DNA of 55,012 bases from NCBI GenBank assembly GCA_028279875.1, contig JANQMU010000088.1:1-55012 (forward strand), written 5' to 3'. Positions within the stretch are counted from its first letter, which is position 1. The number at the start of each line of letters is the position of its first letter. The notes under the pieces are model-generated. The model saw only the letters and a program-made list of their open reading frames with translations. It was not told where the DNA came from and searched no databases. Below, piece by piece: positions 16,907 through 25,621 of this stretch. Position numbers and translations under genes: made by a program. Origin of the DNA: Rhizobiaceae bacterium. Lineage in GTDB: Bacteria; Pseudomonadota; Alphaproteobacteria; Rhizobiales; Rhizobiaceae.

Positions 16907-17821
16907 TCAGCGGTTGGCACCGGGCCGTTGTTGAGCGAGAGCCCTGCGGGCTTTCCTGCCCGCATCGATTTCCGCGTGAAGGATCATCAAGGTGCGCATG
17001 AAGGCATTGGCCGGCGCCTGTCCCCCATCCATCGCCGCGGCAATGCGCCCGTCCAGGCCCACAACCCGGTTGACCAGCCGGTCCAGCATTGGGAAGACAC
17101 CAAGCTGCTTGGTCTGGAAGCCGACCGACAATGTCGGATGTTTGGCGTAGAACAGCGCACCGTTTTCGCCACGCATGCGCTCCAGTTCCAGCCGTTCGGA
17201 CAGCGGTGCCGCGCGGGCACGCGGCTTGTAGTGATAGATCGGGGCGCGATAATCAAAGACCGTCCGGACGCCGGTTTTCGCCATCCTGACGAACAACTCC
17301 GGATCTTCCCAGCCATATTGCCTGAACGCCTCGTCGAACCCCCCCACCCCGGTCACCAGCGATCTGGCCACGGATGCATTGCCGGTCGGGAACGGGTTCC
17401 AGTGACGGTTGAAGAGGCCAGCCCTTGGCTGGTTTTCAAGATCGGGTATGCGATCGACATCGATGATCGGTCCGGTGACGATCGCTTGATCGCCGCGATG
17501 ATGACGCAGATGCGCGGCCAGGAAGCCCGGCCCGATCAGGGAATCATCATCGACAAAGACAAGCAATTCGCCCCGCGCCATGTCGATCGCCCGGTTGCGG
17601 GCCGCTGCGGCACCAGACGGTGCCTCAAGTTCTGCGAAGTGAAGGCGGGCGTTGCCTAGCACGCCGACCACGTTGGCCGTATCATCCAGCGAGCCATCGC
17701 TGACGACGATGACCTCGAAAGCTTCGCCATCAAAATCCTGCGACAGCATCAGCGGCAGCGACACCTTCAGGATGTCCGCCCTGTCGCGTGTCGGAACTAT
17801 GAAACTCGCTTTGATCGTCAT
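16907..17821 (-). CDS. family 2 glycosyltransferase
   Basis: A 304-residue GT-A enzyme. The N-terminal ASFIVPTRDRADILKVSL nucleotide-binding strand, the VVSDGSLDDT loop and the DDD motif in FVDDDSLIGPG (residues 91-93) are clear. A later FRQYGWEDPELFVRM matches the (E/D)D acceptor-site motif of GT2 enzymes. No C-terminal membrane anchor is present. It lies 9 bp downstream of the GT22 gene on the same strand, so the two are probably co-transcribed and act on one glycan. Sugar specificity is unknown. Confidence 0.85.
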   Translation of the reverse strand: MTIKASFIVPTRDRADILKVSLPLMLSQDFDGEAFEVIVVSDGSLDDTANVVGVLGNARLHFAELEAPSGAAAARNRAIDMARGELLVFVDDDSLIGPGFLAAHLRHHRGDQAIVTGPIIDVDRIPDLENQPRAGLFNRHWNPFPTGNASVARSLVTGVGGFDEAFRQYGWEDPELFVRMAKTGVRTVFDYRAPIYHYKPRARAAPLSERLELERMRGENGALFYAKHPTLSVGFQTKQLGVFPMLDRLVNRVVGLDGRIAAAMDGGQAPANAFMRTLMILHAEIDAGRKARRALAQQRPGANR

Positions 17822-17830
17822 GGCCTTCGC

Positions 17831-19420
17831 TCAGGGCTTTGCCGCCCCACACTCGAAAATCGAGAATTGCCGCTCCCATTGCTGCCAGTCATTGAAGTTG
17901 ATGGTCTTCATCAGGGGCCCGAAGGAATGATAGACCAGCGTGCATAGCGTCTCCAGATTGCCCCATTGCGAGACCTGGTTCCGGTCGTCCTTGTCGAACA
18001 GGAAATAGATGGGGCCGTCTTCCGCAATCGCCGCCTCCAGCTCCGCCGAATTGCCAACCACGTGATGCGTCACCTTCGGCGGCCTGTAGAACTCCATCCT
18101 GACGCGGTAGCCGCCCAGATGATCCCTGAACCACAGATAGGGAGAGGCGCCGAAGGAATAGAATTCAAAGTGTTCGGGTTCCCGCGACAGGATGAAACGA
18201 TGGACCGCGACCTCCGATTTGAGCGGGAACAGGCTCTGGCCGACAAGGCCGGCGAAATTCGCCACGATCAGGATCCAGGTCACAATCAGAACCACAACCG
18301 GTCGCCGTCGCATGGGGCTGGCAGTGCCGTCCGCCCCGTACCACCTGGCCGGCAGAAGGAACACGAGCATGGCGAGCGCCAGCGGGAATATCGGCAGTAC
18401 GAAACGCAACTCCTTGTGACCGACAAGGCTGTGCTGCAGCATGAAGAGGGCGGTCAATATCGTCAGAAGGTTTCGCGGATATCGGTACCAGAACAGGAGC
18501 AGCGAAACGACCAGGGCAATGCCCATCGGGCTGGTCAGCGGCGTGACGAAATAATAATACCATGGCGAGGTGCCGAAACTGGCGGCAACCCCGTCAAGGA
18601 CATTGGCCTTGATATTGTTCCAGGGCGCCAGCTCATATCCGCCGTAACCGATGAAATCCAGACCGATTCCCAGTGCGACGACGATGAGAACGGTCGCGCA
18701 ATACTGGACCATCTGCCATATCGGCGTGCGGGCGGCGACCAGCATCCAGAATGCCAGGGCGACCATGACCGGGCCCATCTGGTAGCGGAAATGAAACACC
18801 AGTCCAAGACAGGCGGCCGACAGCAGCAGTCCTTCGGTTGAAAACCGCATCGGCCCGGTAAAGGGCGGCGTAACCGTGTCTTGCGTTGCCACCGGAACGG
18901 GGTCCCTGCGCAGCAGGAAGAGGGCCGAAAGCGACAACAGAAAAAACGTCGTCGCCATGGTTTCGGACGACAGGCGGGTGAAGAAGCTCGGAAACAGCCA
19001 GACCAGGGCGAAAACCGCGGCGACGGTCCTCTTCTGACCGGGCAGCGGCAGCCACCAGGAAATGGTCCTGCAAAACAGCACCACGGCCCACAGGCCGAGC
19101 GCTCCCGTCAAGAGGCGCAGGATCCGGTCCTGGCTGAAAGGCCCGGTGATGCCGACAAAATCCAGCGCGTTCAGGAGAACCATGTAGAGATAGGGATGCA
19201 GCCACGGCCGTATGGCGTAGTGATATTCCCAGGGAAGAATTGCCTCACTGGTTCCGGTTCGTTTGAAATCAGCCCATTCGAGGGTCTGGAAATGCTGATC
19301 GGGATGAATGAAGGTCGTCGAAAAGACGGCCGCCAGAACATAGAAAACCGCTCCGATCGAAAAGAACAGAAACAGGTCGCGCTTGAAGCCGGCATCGATC
19401 GCCAGGGCGGGATATCTCAT
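17831..19420 (-). CDS. GT22-like (ALG9/PIG-B type) membrane mannosyltransferase
   Basis: A 529-residue polytopic membrane protein. The first periplasmic loop has FIHPDQHFQTLEWADF (HPDQ at residues 39-42) and WEYHYAIRPWLHPYL. A later loop carries SLVGHKELRFVLPIFP (about residues 330-345). These are hallmarks of the ALG9/PIG-B/GT22 family, which use dolichyl- or polyprenyl-phosphate-mannose. The family is best known from eukaryotic N-glycan and GPI assembly, with scattered bacterial members. The MRYPAL start is chosen, although an open frame extends 24 codons further upstream. It is first in a two-gene unit with a GT2. A polyprenyl-phosphate-sugar donor could come from the DPM1-GtrA protein encoded at 19723. 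Confidence 0.78.
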   Translation of the reverse strand: MRYPALAIDAGFKRDLFLFFSIGAVFYVLAAVFSTTFIHPDQHFQTLEWADFKRTGTSEAILPWEYHYAIRPWLHPYLYMVLLNALDFVGITGPFSQDRILRLLTGALGLWAVVLFCRTISWWLPLPGQKRTVAAVFALVWLFPSFFTRLSSETMATTFFLLSLSALFLLRRDPVPVATQDTVTPPFTGPMRFSTEGLLLSAACLGLVFHFRYQMGPVMVALAFWMLVAARTPIWQMVQYCATVLIVVALGIGLDFIGYGGYELAPWNNIKANVLDGVAASFGTSPWYYYFVTPLTSPMGIALVVSLLLFWYRYPRNLLTILTALFMLQHSLVGHKELRFVLPIFPLALAMLVFLLPARWYGADGTASPMRRRPVVVLIVTWILIVANFAGLVGQSLFPLKSEVAVHRFILSREPEHFEFYSFGASPYLWFRDHLGGYRVRMEFYRPPKVTHHVVGNSAELEAAIAEDGPIYFLFDKDDRNQVSQWGNLETLCTLVYHSFGPLMKTINFNDWQQWERQFSIFECGAAKP

Positions 19421-19722
19421 GTCGCAGGCCGAATTGTCATAGTTCCGATGAAAGCACCCGCCAGCCCCCCAACATCGCATTTCGGCGCGCAAAGGTGATA
19501 ACAGCCCGCCTTTGAAATGAAAATCCCGACCTGCGACAATTTGTATTTGCGCTGATCTTCCCGATGGTTACATTCAGCCTGCTGGTCTGCGGCCGTGTCC
19601 GCATCAGCCGATCCTGCGCCGCGATGTGATGATGGACGGCGCACCGCAGGGGGCGGGGAATACGTGCGCGACATTCTTTTCTGCTCAAAGGCGACCGCAG
19701 AGCGTTCAGAGGATGGGACGTA
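19421..19722. other. 302-bp divergent intergenic region
   Basis: This separates the minus-strand GT22 gene from the plus-strand DPM1-GtrA gene and must hold both promoters. No gene is supported. GTCGCAGG (19421-19428) and CCTGCGAC (19530-19537) are inverted 8-mers about 100 bp apart, too distant to call an operator. I see no clear sigma-70 promoter pair. Confidence 0.5.
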
Positions 19723-20802
19723 ATGTCCGGGCGGGAACTGAGTGTCATTGTCCCGGTATTCAACGAGGCCCCCAATGTCGGGCCGATGGTGGCCGCGCTT
19801 GAAGGCGCGCTTGCGGGCATCGATTGGGAGGTCATTTTCGTCGATGACAATTCACCGGACGGCACGGCCGGCAAAGTCCACGATCTGGCGCAGCGCGATT
19901 CACGCATCCGGCTGATCGTCCGGGTCGCCGACCGCGGTCTCGCCAAATCGGCCATCCAGGGCATGCTCAGCGGCAATGGCGACGTGCTGGTGGTGATGGA
20001 CGGGGATGGTCAACACGAGCCCGAAATCATCCGCCGCCTGATGCAGCCCCTTGTCGACGGCACGGCCGATGTGGCGACAGCCAGCCGCAACCTTCAGGAA
20101 AAGCAGATCGCAACATCGCTTTCCCGGCGCCGTGTCTACCTGTCGCAGTTCGGCAATTTGCTCTGCCGAATGGTCCTGCGCCGTCGGCTTTCCGATCCGC
20201 TGACCGGTTTTTTCGCCATTGACCGTGAACGGTTTATTCAACTGGCCGACAGGCTGGGGGATCCCGGTTTCAAGGTGCTGATGGATATTCTGTCGGCCGA
20301 CAGGACCTTGCGGGTCCAGGAGGTTCCCTTCGCATTCGGCGCCCGGTCCCAGGGCGAGTCGAAACTCGACCTGTTCGTCGCATGGCAGTTGCTGATGTTC
20401 CTCGTCAGCCGGTTGACGGCGGGGCTCATACCCGCCCGCTTCGTGTCGTTTGCCGCCGTCGGACTGAGCGGCGTCGCGGTCCATCTGGTGCTGTTGATGC
20501 TCTTTCTGAGTGCCGCGGCGACATTCCCGGTTGCGCAGGCACTCGCCGCGACCGGCGCAGCGACCAGCAATTTCGCCTTCAACAACCTTCTGACTTTCCG
20601 CGACCAAAGACTGAGGGGGTGGGCAATCATCCCCGGCCTGCTGAAGTTCCTGCTGGTTTCCTCCGCCGGGCTGTTCGCCAATGTCGCCATTGCCACACTG
20701 ACCCTCAACCACCTGACGGATTACGTCATTCTCGCCGCACTTGTCGGCATCGCCATGGACACCGTCTGGAAATATGTCATGTCAAGCCGGCTTGTCTGGT
20801 AG
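19723..20802 (+). CDS. polyprenyl-phosphate glycosyltransferase (DPM1-like GT2) fused to a GtrA membrane domain
   Basis: A 359-residue two-domain protein. The N-terminal GT2 domain (about 1-235) has LSVIVPVFNEAPNV, FVDDNSPDGT and VVMDGDGQHEP (near residues 90-100), all typical of dolichol-phosphate mannosyltransferases, and FRSQGESKL-like FGARSQGESKLDL. The C-terminal part (about 240-359) is a four-helix GtrA domain ending in NFAFNNLLTFRD and VWKYVMSSRLVW. Such fusions make polyprenyl-phosphate sugars and may help flip them, feeding periplasmic GT-C enzymes such as the ArnT-like and GT22 proteins of this region. Its 3' end overlaps the convergent ABC transporter gene by 21 bp. Confidence 0.88.
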   Translation: MSGRELSVIVPVFNEAPNVGPMVAALEGALAGIDWEVIFVDDNSPDGTAGKVHDLAQRDSRIRLIVRVADRGLAKSAIQGMLSGNGDVLVVMDGDGQHEPEIIRRLMQPLVDGTADVATASRNLQEKQIATSLSRRRVYLSQFGNLLCRMVLRRRLSDPLTGFFAIDRERFIQLADRLGDPGFKVLMDILSADRTLRVQEVPFAFGARSQGESKLDLFVAWQLLMFLVSRLTAGLIPARFVSFAAVGLSGVAVHLVLLMLFLSAAATFPVAQALAATGAATSNFAFNNLLTFRDQRLRGWAIIPGLLKFLLVSSAGLFANVAIATLTLNHLTDYVILAALVGIAMDTVWKYVMSSRLVW

Positions 20803-22560
20803 ACCGTCCGCGGTTTCGGAAACGCCGCCGGATTGACCTGTATCGGCGCCCCGGTGAAAGCGACTGTAGAAGCCGTTGTTCCTGATCAGATCCTGATGGC
20901 TGCCGAGCTCCGCAATGCGACCGCTTTCGAGCACCAGGATCCGATCGACTTTGCTGAAATCGGACATGCGGTGCGCAATCATCAGGGTCGTGCGGCCCTG
21001 CGACACCGTTTGCAGCGCGTCCTGGACCATCTGTTCGGATTCGTTATCGAGCGCCGATGTCGGCTCGTCGAGCAGCAGGATGCGCGGATTCTTCAAAAAG
21101 ACACGGGCGATGGCGATGCGCTGCACCTGACCGACCGAAAGATTGGTTCCCCTCGCCTCGATCCGCGTCCGGTAGCCGTCCGGCAGCCGGTCCGCAAACT
21201 CGGCCACATGCGCCAGGCGCGCCGCTTCCAACACCTCCTCATCGTCCGCATCCAGCCGGCCCACCCGCAAATTGTCCATCAGCGGCGCTTCGAACATGAT
21301 CGGCTGCTGGAAGACCACGCCGATCTGGCTGCGAAGGTCTTTCAGGTCAAATTCCCTGATGTCGATCCTGTCGAGCAGGACACGACCGCCATCGGGTTCG
21401 ATATAGCGTGAGATCATTTCCAGCAGCGTGGTCTTTCCGGCACCGCTGCGGCCCATGATCGCCAGTTTTTCGCCGGGCGCGATCTGCAGGTTCAGTTTCT
21501 CAAATCGAAAGCTCTTGCCGGCATGGGCAAAATCGACATCCTCGAAGGTGATGCCGCCCTGCAGCCCCGCCGGAATGCGCCGCGTTCCGGCATTCGGTTC
21601 CGGACTGATCGCCATGATGGCGGAAACACGGTCTAGAACGGAGAACAGTTGCGCCAGCCGACCGACCGAATGGCTCGCCTCCTGCAGCGGCGGATAGGTC
21701 AATGCGAGACAGACGAGGAAGGCGGAAAGATTGTCGAAATCGGTCCAGCCGAGACCGACCATATACACGGCAAGGAAGATCAGTCCGGCGACCCCCAGCG
21801 AGACGCTCAGCGACACGATGAGCGGATGAAACAGCTCCGCCCGCTCGCGCGACAGATGCGCGTCAAGGGCGTCCCGGTTCAGCGCTAAAAAACCCTCGCG
21901 GACTTTGGGCTCCAGACCGAACGACCTGATATCGCGCGCCGCCAGGATCGCCTCCGCAAACCGAGCGGTCAATGTCGAAAGTCGGGCCTGCGCGGCCCCG
22001 GAGATGTGGTGCAGCCGCCGTCCGAAATAGGTGGTCACGAACACCAGCGGCGACGCCAGAACGAAAAGGCACAGAAACAGGATCCAGTTGTAATAGATCA
22101 TCGCCGCCGAAAAGAAGATCACCGCCAGGACCGACGGAATCAGGATGGCGACGACCCGCGAAAAGGACTCATAGAAAATCTGCACGTCATTGGAAAAACC
22201 GGACACCAGATCCCCGCCGGTGACCGCATCGATCTGTCGCGGCGGCACCGACAGGATGTGGTCGAACAACCGCGCCCGGATATCGGCCGTCAATTGGTGC
22301 GCCAGCCGGGTCATCAGATAGATCCGATAGAAACTGAATGCCGACGCCACGGCGAAGATGGCCAGCCCGTAGAAAAGCTGGAGACCGATTTCCGTCGGGT
22401 TTCCGGTCCGGATGACCTCTCCGACAAACCGGGACGCCCATGGCGGCAGCAGAAGGAATATTGCCGATGAAAGCGCAAGGCATGCCAGCCCTGCAATGAA
22501 GTCCCGCAGACGATCCCTCAGTTCATGAACGAGAAACCGCAGATTGCCGGAGGGTTTCAT
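20782..22560 (-). CDS. MsbA-like ABC exporter, fused permease and ATPase
   Basis: A 592-residue half-transporter. The N-terminal ABC_membrane domain (about 15-310) has six transmembrane helices, and the C-terminal nucleotide-binding domain carries Walker A GRSGAGKTT (about 370-378), Q-loop VVFQQP, signature NLSVGQVQR (about 472-480; LSVGQ in place of LSGGQ), Walker B RILLLDEPTSALD and H-loop IAHR. Such proteins work as homodimers and flip lipid-linked products across the inner membrane. Its start overlaps the LpxB-like gene stop by 4 bp (ATGA). As the last gene of an operon with lptFG and glycosyltransferases, it is likely the flippase for the product. Confidence 0.88.
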   Translation of the reverse strand: MKPSGNLRFLVHELRDRLRDFIAGLACLALSSAIFLLLPPWASRFVGEVIRTGNPTEIGLQLFYGLAIFAVASAFSFYRIYLMTRLAHQLTADIRARLFDHILSVPPRQIDAVTGGDLVSGFSNDVQIFYESFSRVVAILIPSVLAVIFFSAAMIYYNWILFLCLFVLASPLVFVTTYFGRRLHHISGAAQARLSTLTARFAEAILAARDIRSFGLEPKVREGFLALNRDALDAHLSRERAELFHPLIVSLSVSLGVAGLIFLAVYMVGLGWTDFDNLSAFLVCLALTYPPLQEASHSVGRLAQLFSVLDRVSAIMAISPEPNAGTRRIPAGLQGGITFEDVDFAHAGKSFRFEKLNLQIAPGEKLAIMGRSGAGKTTLLEMISRYIEPDGGRVLLDRIDIREFDLKDLRSQIGVVFQQPIMFEAPLMDNLRVGRLDADDEEVLEAARLAHVAEFADRLPDGYRTRIEARGTNLSVGQVQRIAIARVFLKNPRILLLDEPTSALDNESEQMVQDALQTVSQGRTTLMIAHRMSDFSKVDRILVLESGRIAELGSHQDLIRNNGFYSRFHRGADTGQSGGVSETADGLPDKPA

Positions 22561-23792
22561 GACGCCAGATTGGCCTGCATGCTGGCAAGGTAATCGGAAA
22601 TCTCCGTTGCAAGCCGGTCAGCGGCGCCGGGCGCTCCCATCGCGGCGCGCAGATCCTCCACCATTTGCCCGTTGTCGGACGAAAGCAGTTCAGCAAGGCT
22701 GTCCCGCACCTGCCGGCTGTTCACCTTGCCGACGATCTCCGGCACGATCATCTGATTGCTGCGCCTGTTCGGCTGGGCAAGAAACGGCAGGTTTCGCAGC
22801 GTCAGATGGGCAAGGGCGCGCTTGAGATACCGGCCGGCGACCGGAATGCGCGCGACATGTCCCGCAATGCCCGGCAACGGGCTCGTTTCACCCCAATAGG
22901 TCGGCAGGACCAGCACCATCGGGATACCGGAGGCGGCGATTTCTCCGGTATTGGTGCCGGGGATCGTCAGCGCCACATCGGCACGGGCCAGCACATCGCT
23001 GTTGGTGCTGATCTCGATCCTGTTTCCGCCCTCGGTCTCGAGCCAGTGCGCATCACCTTCGGAGCGAAGTTGGAACGGGCTCGCCTCCAGCGGCCGGCCG
23101 TCATCAAGTGTCGGAAAATTCTTCAGGAAATCGACGCCTATGAAATCGGCCTTGGCCAGAACCCAGTCGGTTTCCGGATGATCGGGCGTGATCGAGTCGA
23201 CGACTACCGCATAAAAGGGCAGCAGGTATTTTACGATATTCTCGCGGCTGCCGGGAAACAGGCCGATCATCTTCCGGGACCCGTCCCGCGCGCCGTGCTG
23301 GTCCCGGCGCAGCGTAGCGGCATCCACCATCAATTCTCCGACATGCCGGGACCGGTCGCGGGAATATTTGTCAGGCAGCGGATTGAGACCGCTGAAAAAC
23401 ACCTTCTCGAATCTGGACTGCAGCCAGAACGGCTCCTCCACATAGGCGTATAATTTGTACCCGAGGCGCATCGACAGCAGCCAGGTCAGCAATTGCTCGC
23501 CGCCGAAATGGAAGATCAGCCCTTGCGGCACCTTTTCGAAGCCGTTCGGCATCTTGTTCTTGAAGATCAGGTCCCAGCTCTCATCCGTATCGCAAACGGC
23601 ATCGGCAATATCGAGGTCTTCCACCACGCGCTTTTCGGCGCCCGTCGAAAACACGCAGGGCAGCAGGGCGACACAGATCCGCACATCCGGGCGAAGCCGC
23701 CTCAGCGCCTTTGCCAAAGGATAAAGCCAGGCTGAGACCTCGCCCGGCCCGTTCACCGTAATAATCACCTGGGGATGCACGGACTGCTTCAT
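22557..23792 (-). CDS. LpxB-like (lipid-A-disaccharide synthase-related) glycosyltransferase
   Basis: A 411-residue GT-B-fold protein. The N-terminal domain begins PQVIITVNGPGEVSAWLYPLAKALR, resembling the LpxB/GT19 acceptor domain. The inter-domain IGLFPGSRENIV (about residue 174) and the donor-side LTIPGTNTGEIAASGIPMVLVLP match the LpxB family pattern. It differs clearly from housekeeping LpxB and no lpxA, lpxD or fabZ genes accompany it, so it is probably a paralogue acting on another acyl-sugar or lipid. The start is ATG 23792; a GTG at 23813 would add seven residues. It couples by ATGA overlap to the MsbA-like gene. Confidence 0.75.
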   Translation of the reverse strand: MKQSVHPQVIITVNGPGEVSAWLYPLAKALRRLRPDVRICVALLPCVFSTGAEKRVVEDLDIADAVCDTDESWDLIFKNKMPNGFEKVPQGLIFHFGGEQLLTWLLSMRLGYKLYAYVEEPFWLQSRFEKVFFSGLNPLPDKYSRDRSRHVGELMVDAATLRRDQHGARDGSRKMIGLFPGSRENIVKYLLPFYAVVVDSITPDHPETDWVLAKADFIGVDFLKNFPTLDDGRPLEASPFQLRSEGDAHWLETEGGNRIEISTNSDVLARADVALTIPGTNTGEIAASGIPMVLVLPTYWGETSPLPGIAGHVARIPVAGRYLKRALAHLTLRNLPFLAQPNRRSNQMIVPEIVGKVNSRQVRDSLAELLSSDNGQMVEDLRAAMGAPGAADRLATEISDYLASMQANLAS

Positions 23793-23865
23793 CCCCGCGA
23801 CTTTCGCACACACATGGCGGTTTCGCCCCCTTCGGCCTGGTCACGCCGGAACCAAGATCATTACT

Positions 23866-24618
23866 CTAGATGTTGTAGCGCTCCTTCAGCCACAAGATCC
23901 ATTTGCGATATTTGTAGGTCTGAATACCCCAGGCCCGATTGACCACATCATCATCCCGGCCGGTCACAAACCGGAAAAGACTTGATGGTTTTTCCGTGTA
24001 GAAATCCGCATGCTCGACCTGGAAAGATGTACCGAACCGGTCCCAGATGCCTCTTTCCCTGTCTTCCGTTATGTGCCCATGTAGAGCGGCAATACCACGT
24101 TCTTCCAGATGATCGAGAAACATCAGCGTCAGCGTTGTATAATATCCCCGGCCATAGCCTGCACGCAAAATATTGCAGTGATAGTGTGCCGGATAATCGC
24201 GATACGATATGGCCGGTGCCTCGCGCCAGGATCTGACGAACAGCCACAGGAGATATCGGACAGACTGCGGTTTCTTGTATTGCCGCGTCACCAAACGCCA
24301 GAGCGCCTTACCGATGTAGCGCGGCACGACTCTGCGGCCCATGGTCCGCAGGAACCTCGTATGATCGGTGCTACCCAGGAAATAACCGATGATTTTCCCG
24401 TCCTGTTCAACCACCCACGACGCCTCGGGAGCATAGTCGGTATAATAGCGGGTCCAGTAATCGGCATGCAGTTCGCGATCCTCGAAAATCACCTCGCAGC
24501 CCTGATTGCGATAGGCCGTTCTGCAGCAGATGTCCCGTACCGCCTGGCGGTCGTCCGGACGTAGCGGCCGTATTGTCGCGCGGTCGTCCGGCCCGCTTTT
24601 CCGCCGGGTCTTGTGCAT
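23866..24618 (-). CDS. GNAT-family N-acetyltransferase
   Basis: A 250-residue protein with a GNAT core. RPLRPDDRQAVRDICCRTAYR is the first strand and helix, ASWVVEQDGKIIGYFLGS the central strands, and ILRAGYGRGYYTTLTL the pyrophosphate-binding loop for acetyl- or acyl-CoA. The C-terminus (WILWLKERYNI) is basic and aromatic. ATG 24618, preceded by GAGGG, lies 7 bp after the GT2 stop. An ATG at 24636 would overlap that gene. In this operon an N-acyl transfer to an amino sugar is plausible, but it could equally be a peripheral enzyme. Confidence 0.75.
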   Translation of the reverse strand: MHKTRRKSGPDDRATIRPLRPDDRQAVRDICCRTAYRNQGCEVIFEDRELHADYWTRYYTDYAPEASWVVEQDGKIIGYFLGSTDHTRFLRTMGRRVVPRYIGKALWRLVTRQYKKPQSVRYLLWLFVRSWREAPAISYRDYPAHYHCNILRAGYGRGYYTTLTLMFLDHLEERGIAALHGHITEDRERGIWDRFGTSFQVEHADFYTEKPSSLFRFVTGRDDDVVNRAWGIQTYKYRKWILWLKERYNI

Positions 24619-24625
24619 CACACCC

Positions 24626-25621
24626 TCACCGGCCATAGCTGTGGCGACCCCACGCAACCCGGCCCTGCAAATACACATGTGCCAAAACGGCAGGCGCAAT
24701 GACAAAGACCGCAGGCTCATAGACAAAGGCGGCCGGCCATATCGACAATTTGCCCGATTTCCACAGGGCCGCCATGACCAGCGCCACGCCAAGAACATAG
24801 CGCACGGCCAGAACAGCCCAGGCGGCGGCGCCCAGAAACAAGGCCGCCAGCAGCGCGCACAGTAGCGACAGGGGCACGGCGGTGAGCACTGCCGTCAGCA
24901 TGGAGAATTTGCCGGACGATACACGAACCGTGCGCTCGACAAGCGATCGGAAGGTCGGGCACGGGCTGAATTCCACAAGACATTCGCGGTTGCCATAGGC
25001 AACCTTTCCACCCCGAGCGCGGATGGCCTTGGCAAACAGCAGGTCTTCGGTCAGCGCAAAACCCATCGCTTCGAATCCCCCCGCCTCCCGGTACAACGAC
25101 GCCCGAAAGGCGAAATTCCCGAACAGGATGCCGCCGGCAAAGCCGGCTCGGGCAACCATCATCGACACCAGCAGATAATAGCTGACGTCGCAGGATTGCC
25201 AGGCACTGATCCAGCCGGGCCGGGACGCAAAGGCAATCGGACCGGCCACCGCATCGACACGGCCATCGACGATGGGCCGGATCATTCTGCACACCCAGTC
25301 CCGGCCGGGGCGCCCGTCTGCATCCATGGTCAGGATAATACCGCCCCTGGCCCTTCGAAAACCGAGATCCAGTGCCTGCTGACGGGTTGTAAGCGACGAA
25401 TGCGAGGCGTCGGCATTGTGCAATATGATCAGGTCTTGCGAGCCGGACGCCCGTGCCTCCGCAACGGTCGCATCTGTGCTTCCGTCATCGACCAGCAGGA
25501 TTTCCAGCGCGCCCGCTTCCAGGTCGATCTGATCCGACAAAGCACGAATCGTGTTCGCAATATGCCGCTCTTCATTATAGGCAGTGATGACAACAGTGTA
25601 CCGAATCTCGGAGAATGTCAT
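24626..25621 (-). CDS. membrane-anchored family 2 glycosyltransferase
   Basis: A 331-residue GT2 enzyme. YTVVITAYNEERHI, LLVDDGSTDAT and ILTMDADGRPGRDW (DxD about residue 97) define the GT-A domain, and FALTEDLLFAKAIRARGGK provides the ED motif. Two to three hydrophobic helices follow from about residue 245, anchoring it in the inner membrane. The GT2-plus-TM layout is shared with ceramide glucosyltransferase-like and hopanoid-glycosylating enzymes, so a lipid acceptor is reasonable. It overlaps the LpxB-related gene by 4 bp (ATGA) and precedes the GNAT gene by 7 bp. Confidence 0.83.
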   Translation of the reverse strand: MTFSEIRYTVVITAYNEERHIANTIRALSDQIDLEAGALEILLVDDGSTDATVAEARASGSQDLIILHNADASHSSLTTRQQALDLGFRRARGGIILTMDADGRPGRDWVCRMIRPIVDGRVDAVAGPIAFASRPGWISAWQSCDVSYYLLVSMMVARAGFAGGILFGNFAFRASLYREAGGFEAMGFALTEDLLFAKAIRARGGKVAYGNRECLVEFSPCPTFRSLVERTVRVSSGKFSMLTAVLTAVPLSLLCALLAALFLGAAAWAVLAVRYVLGVALVMAALWKSGKLSIWPAAFVYEPAVFVIAPAVLAHVYLQGRVAWGRHSYGR

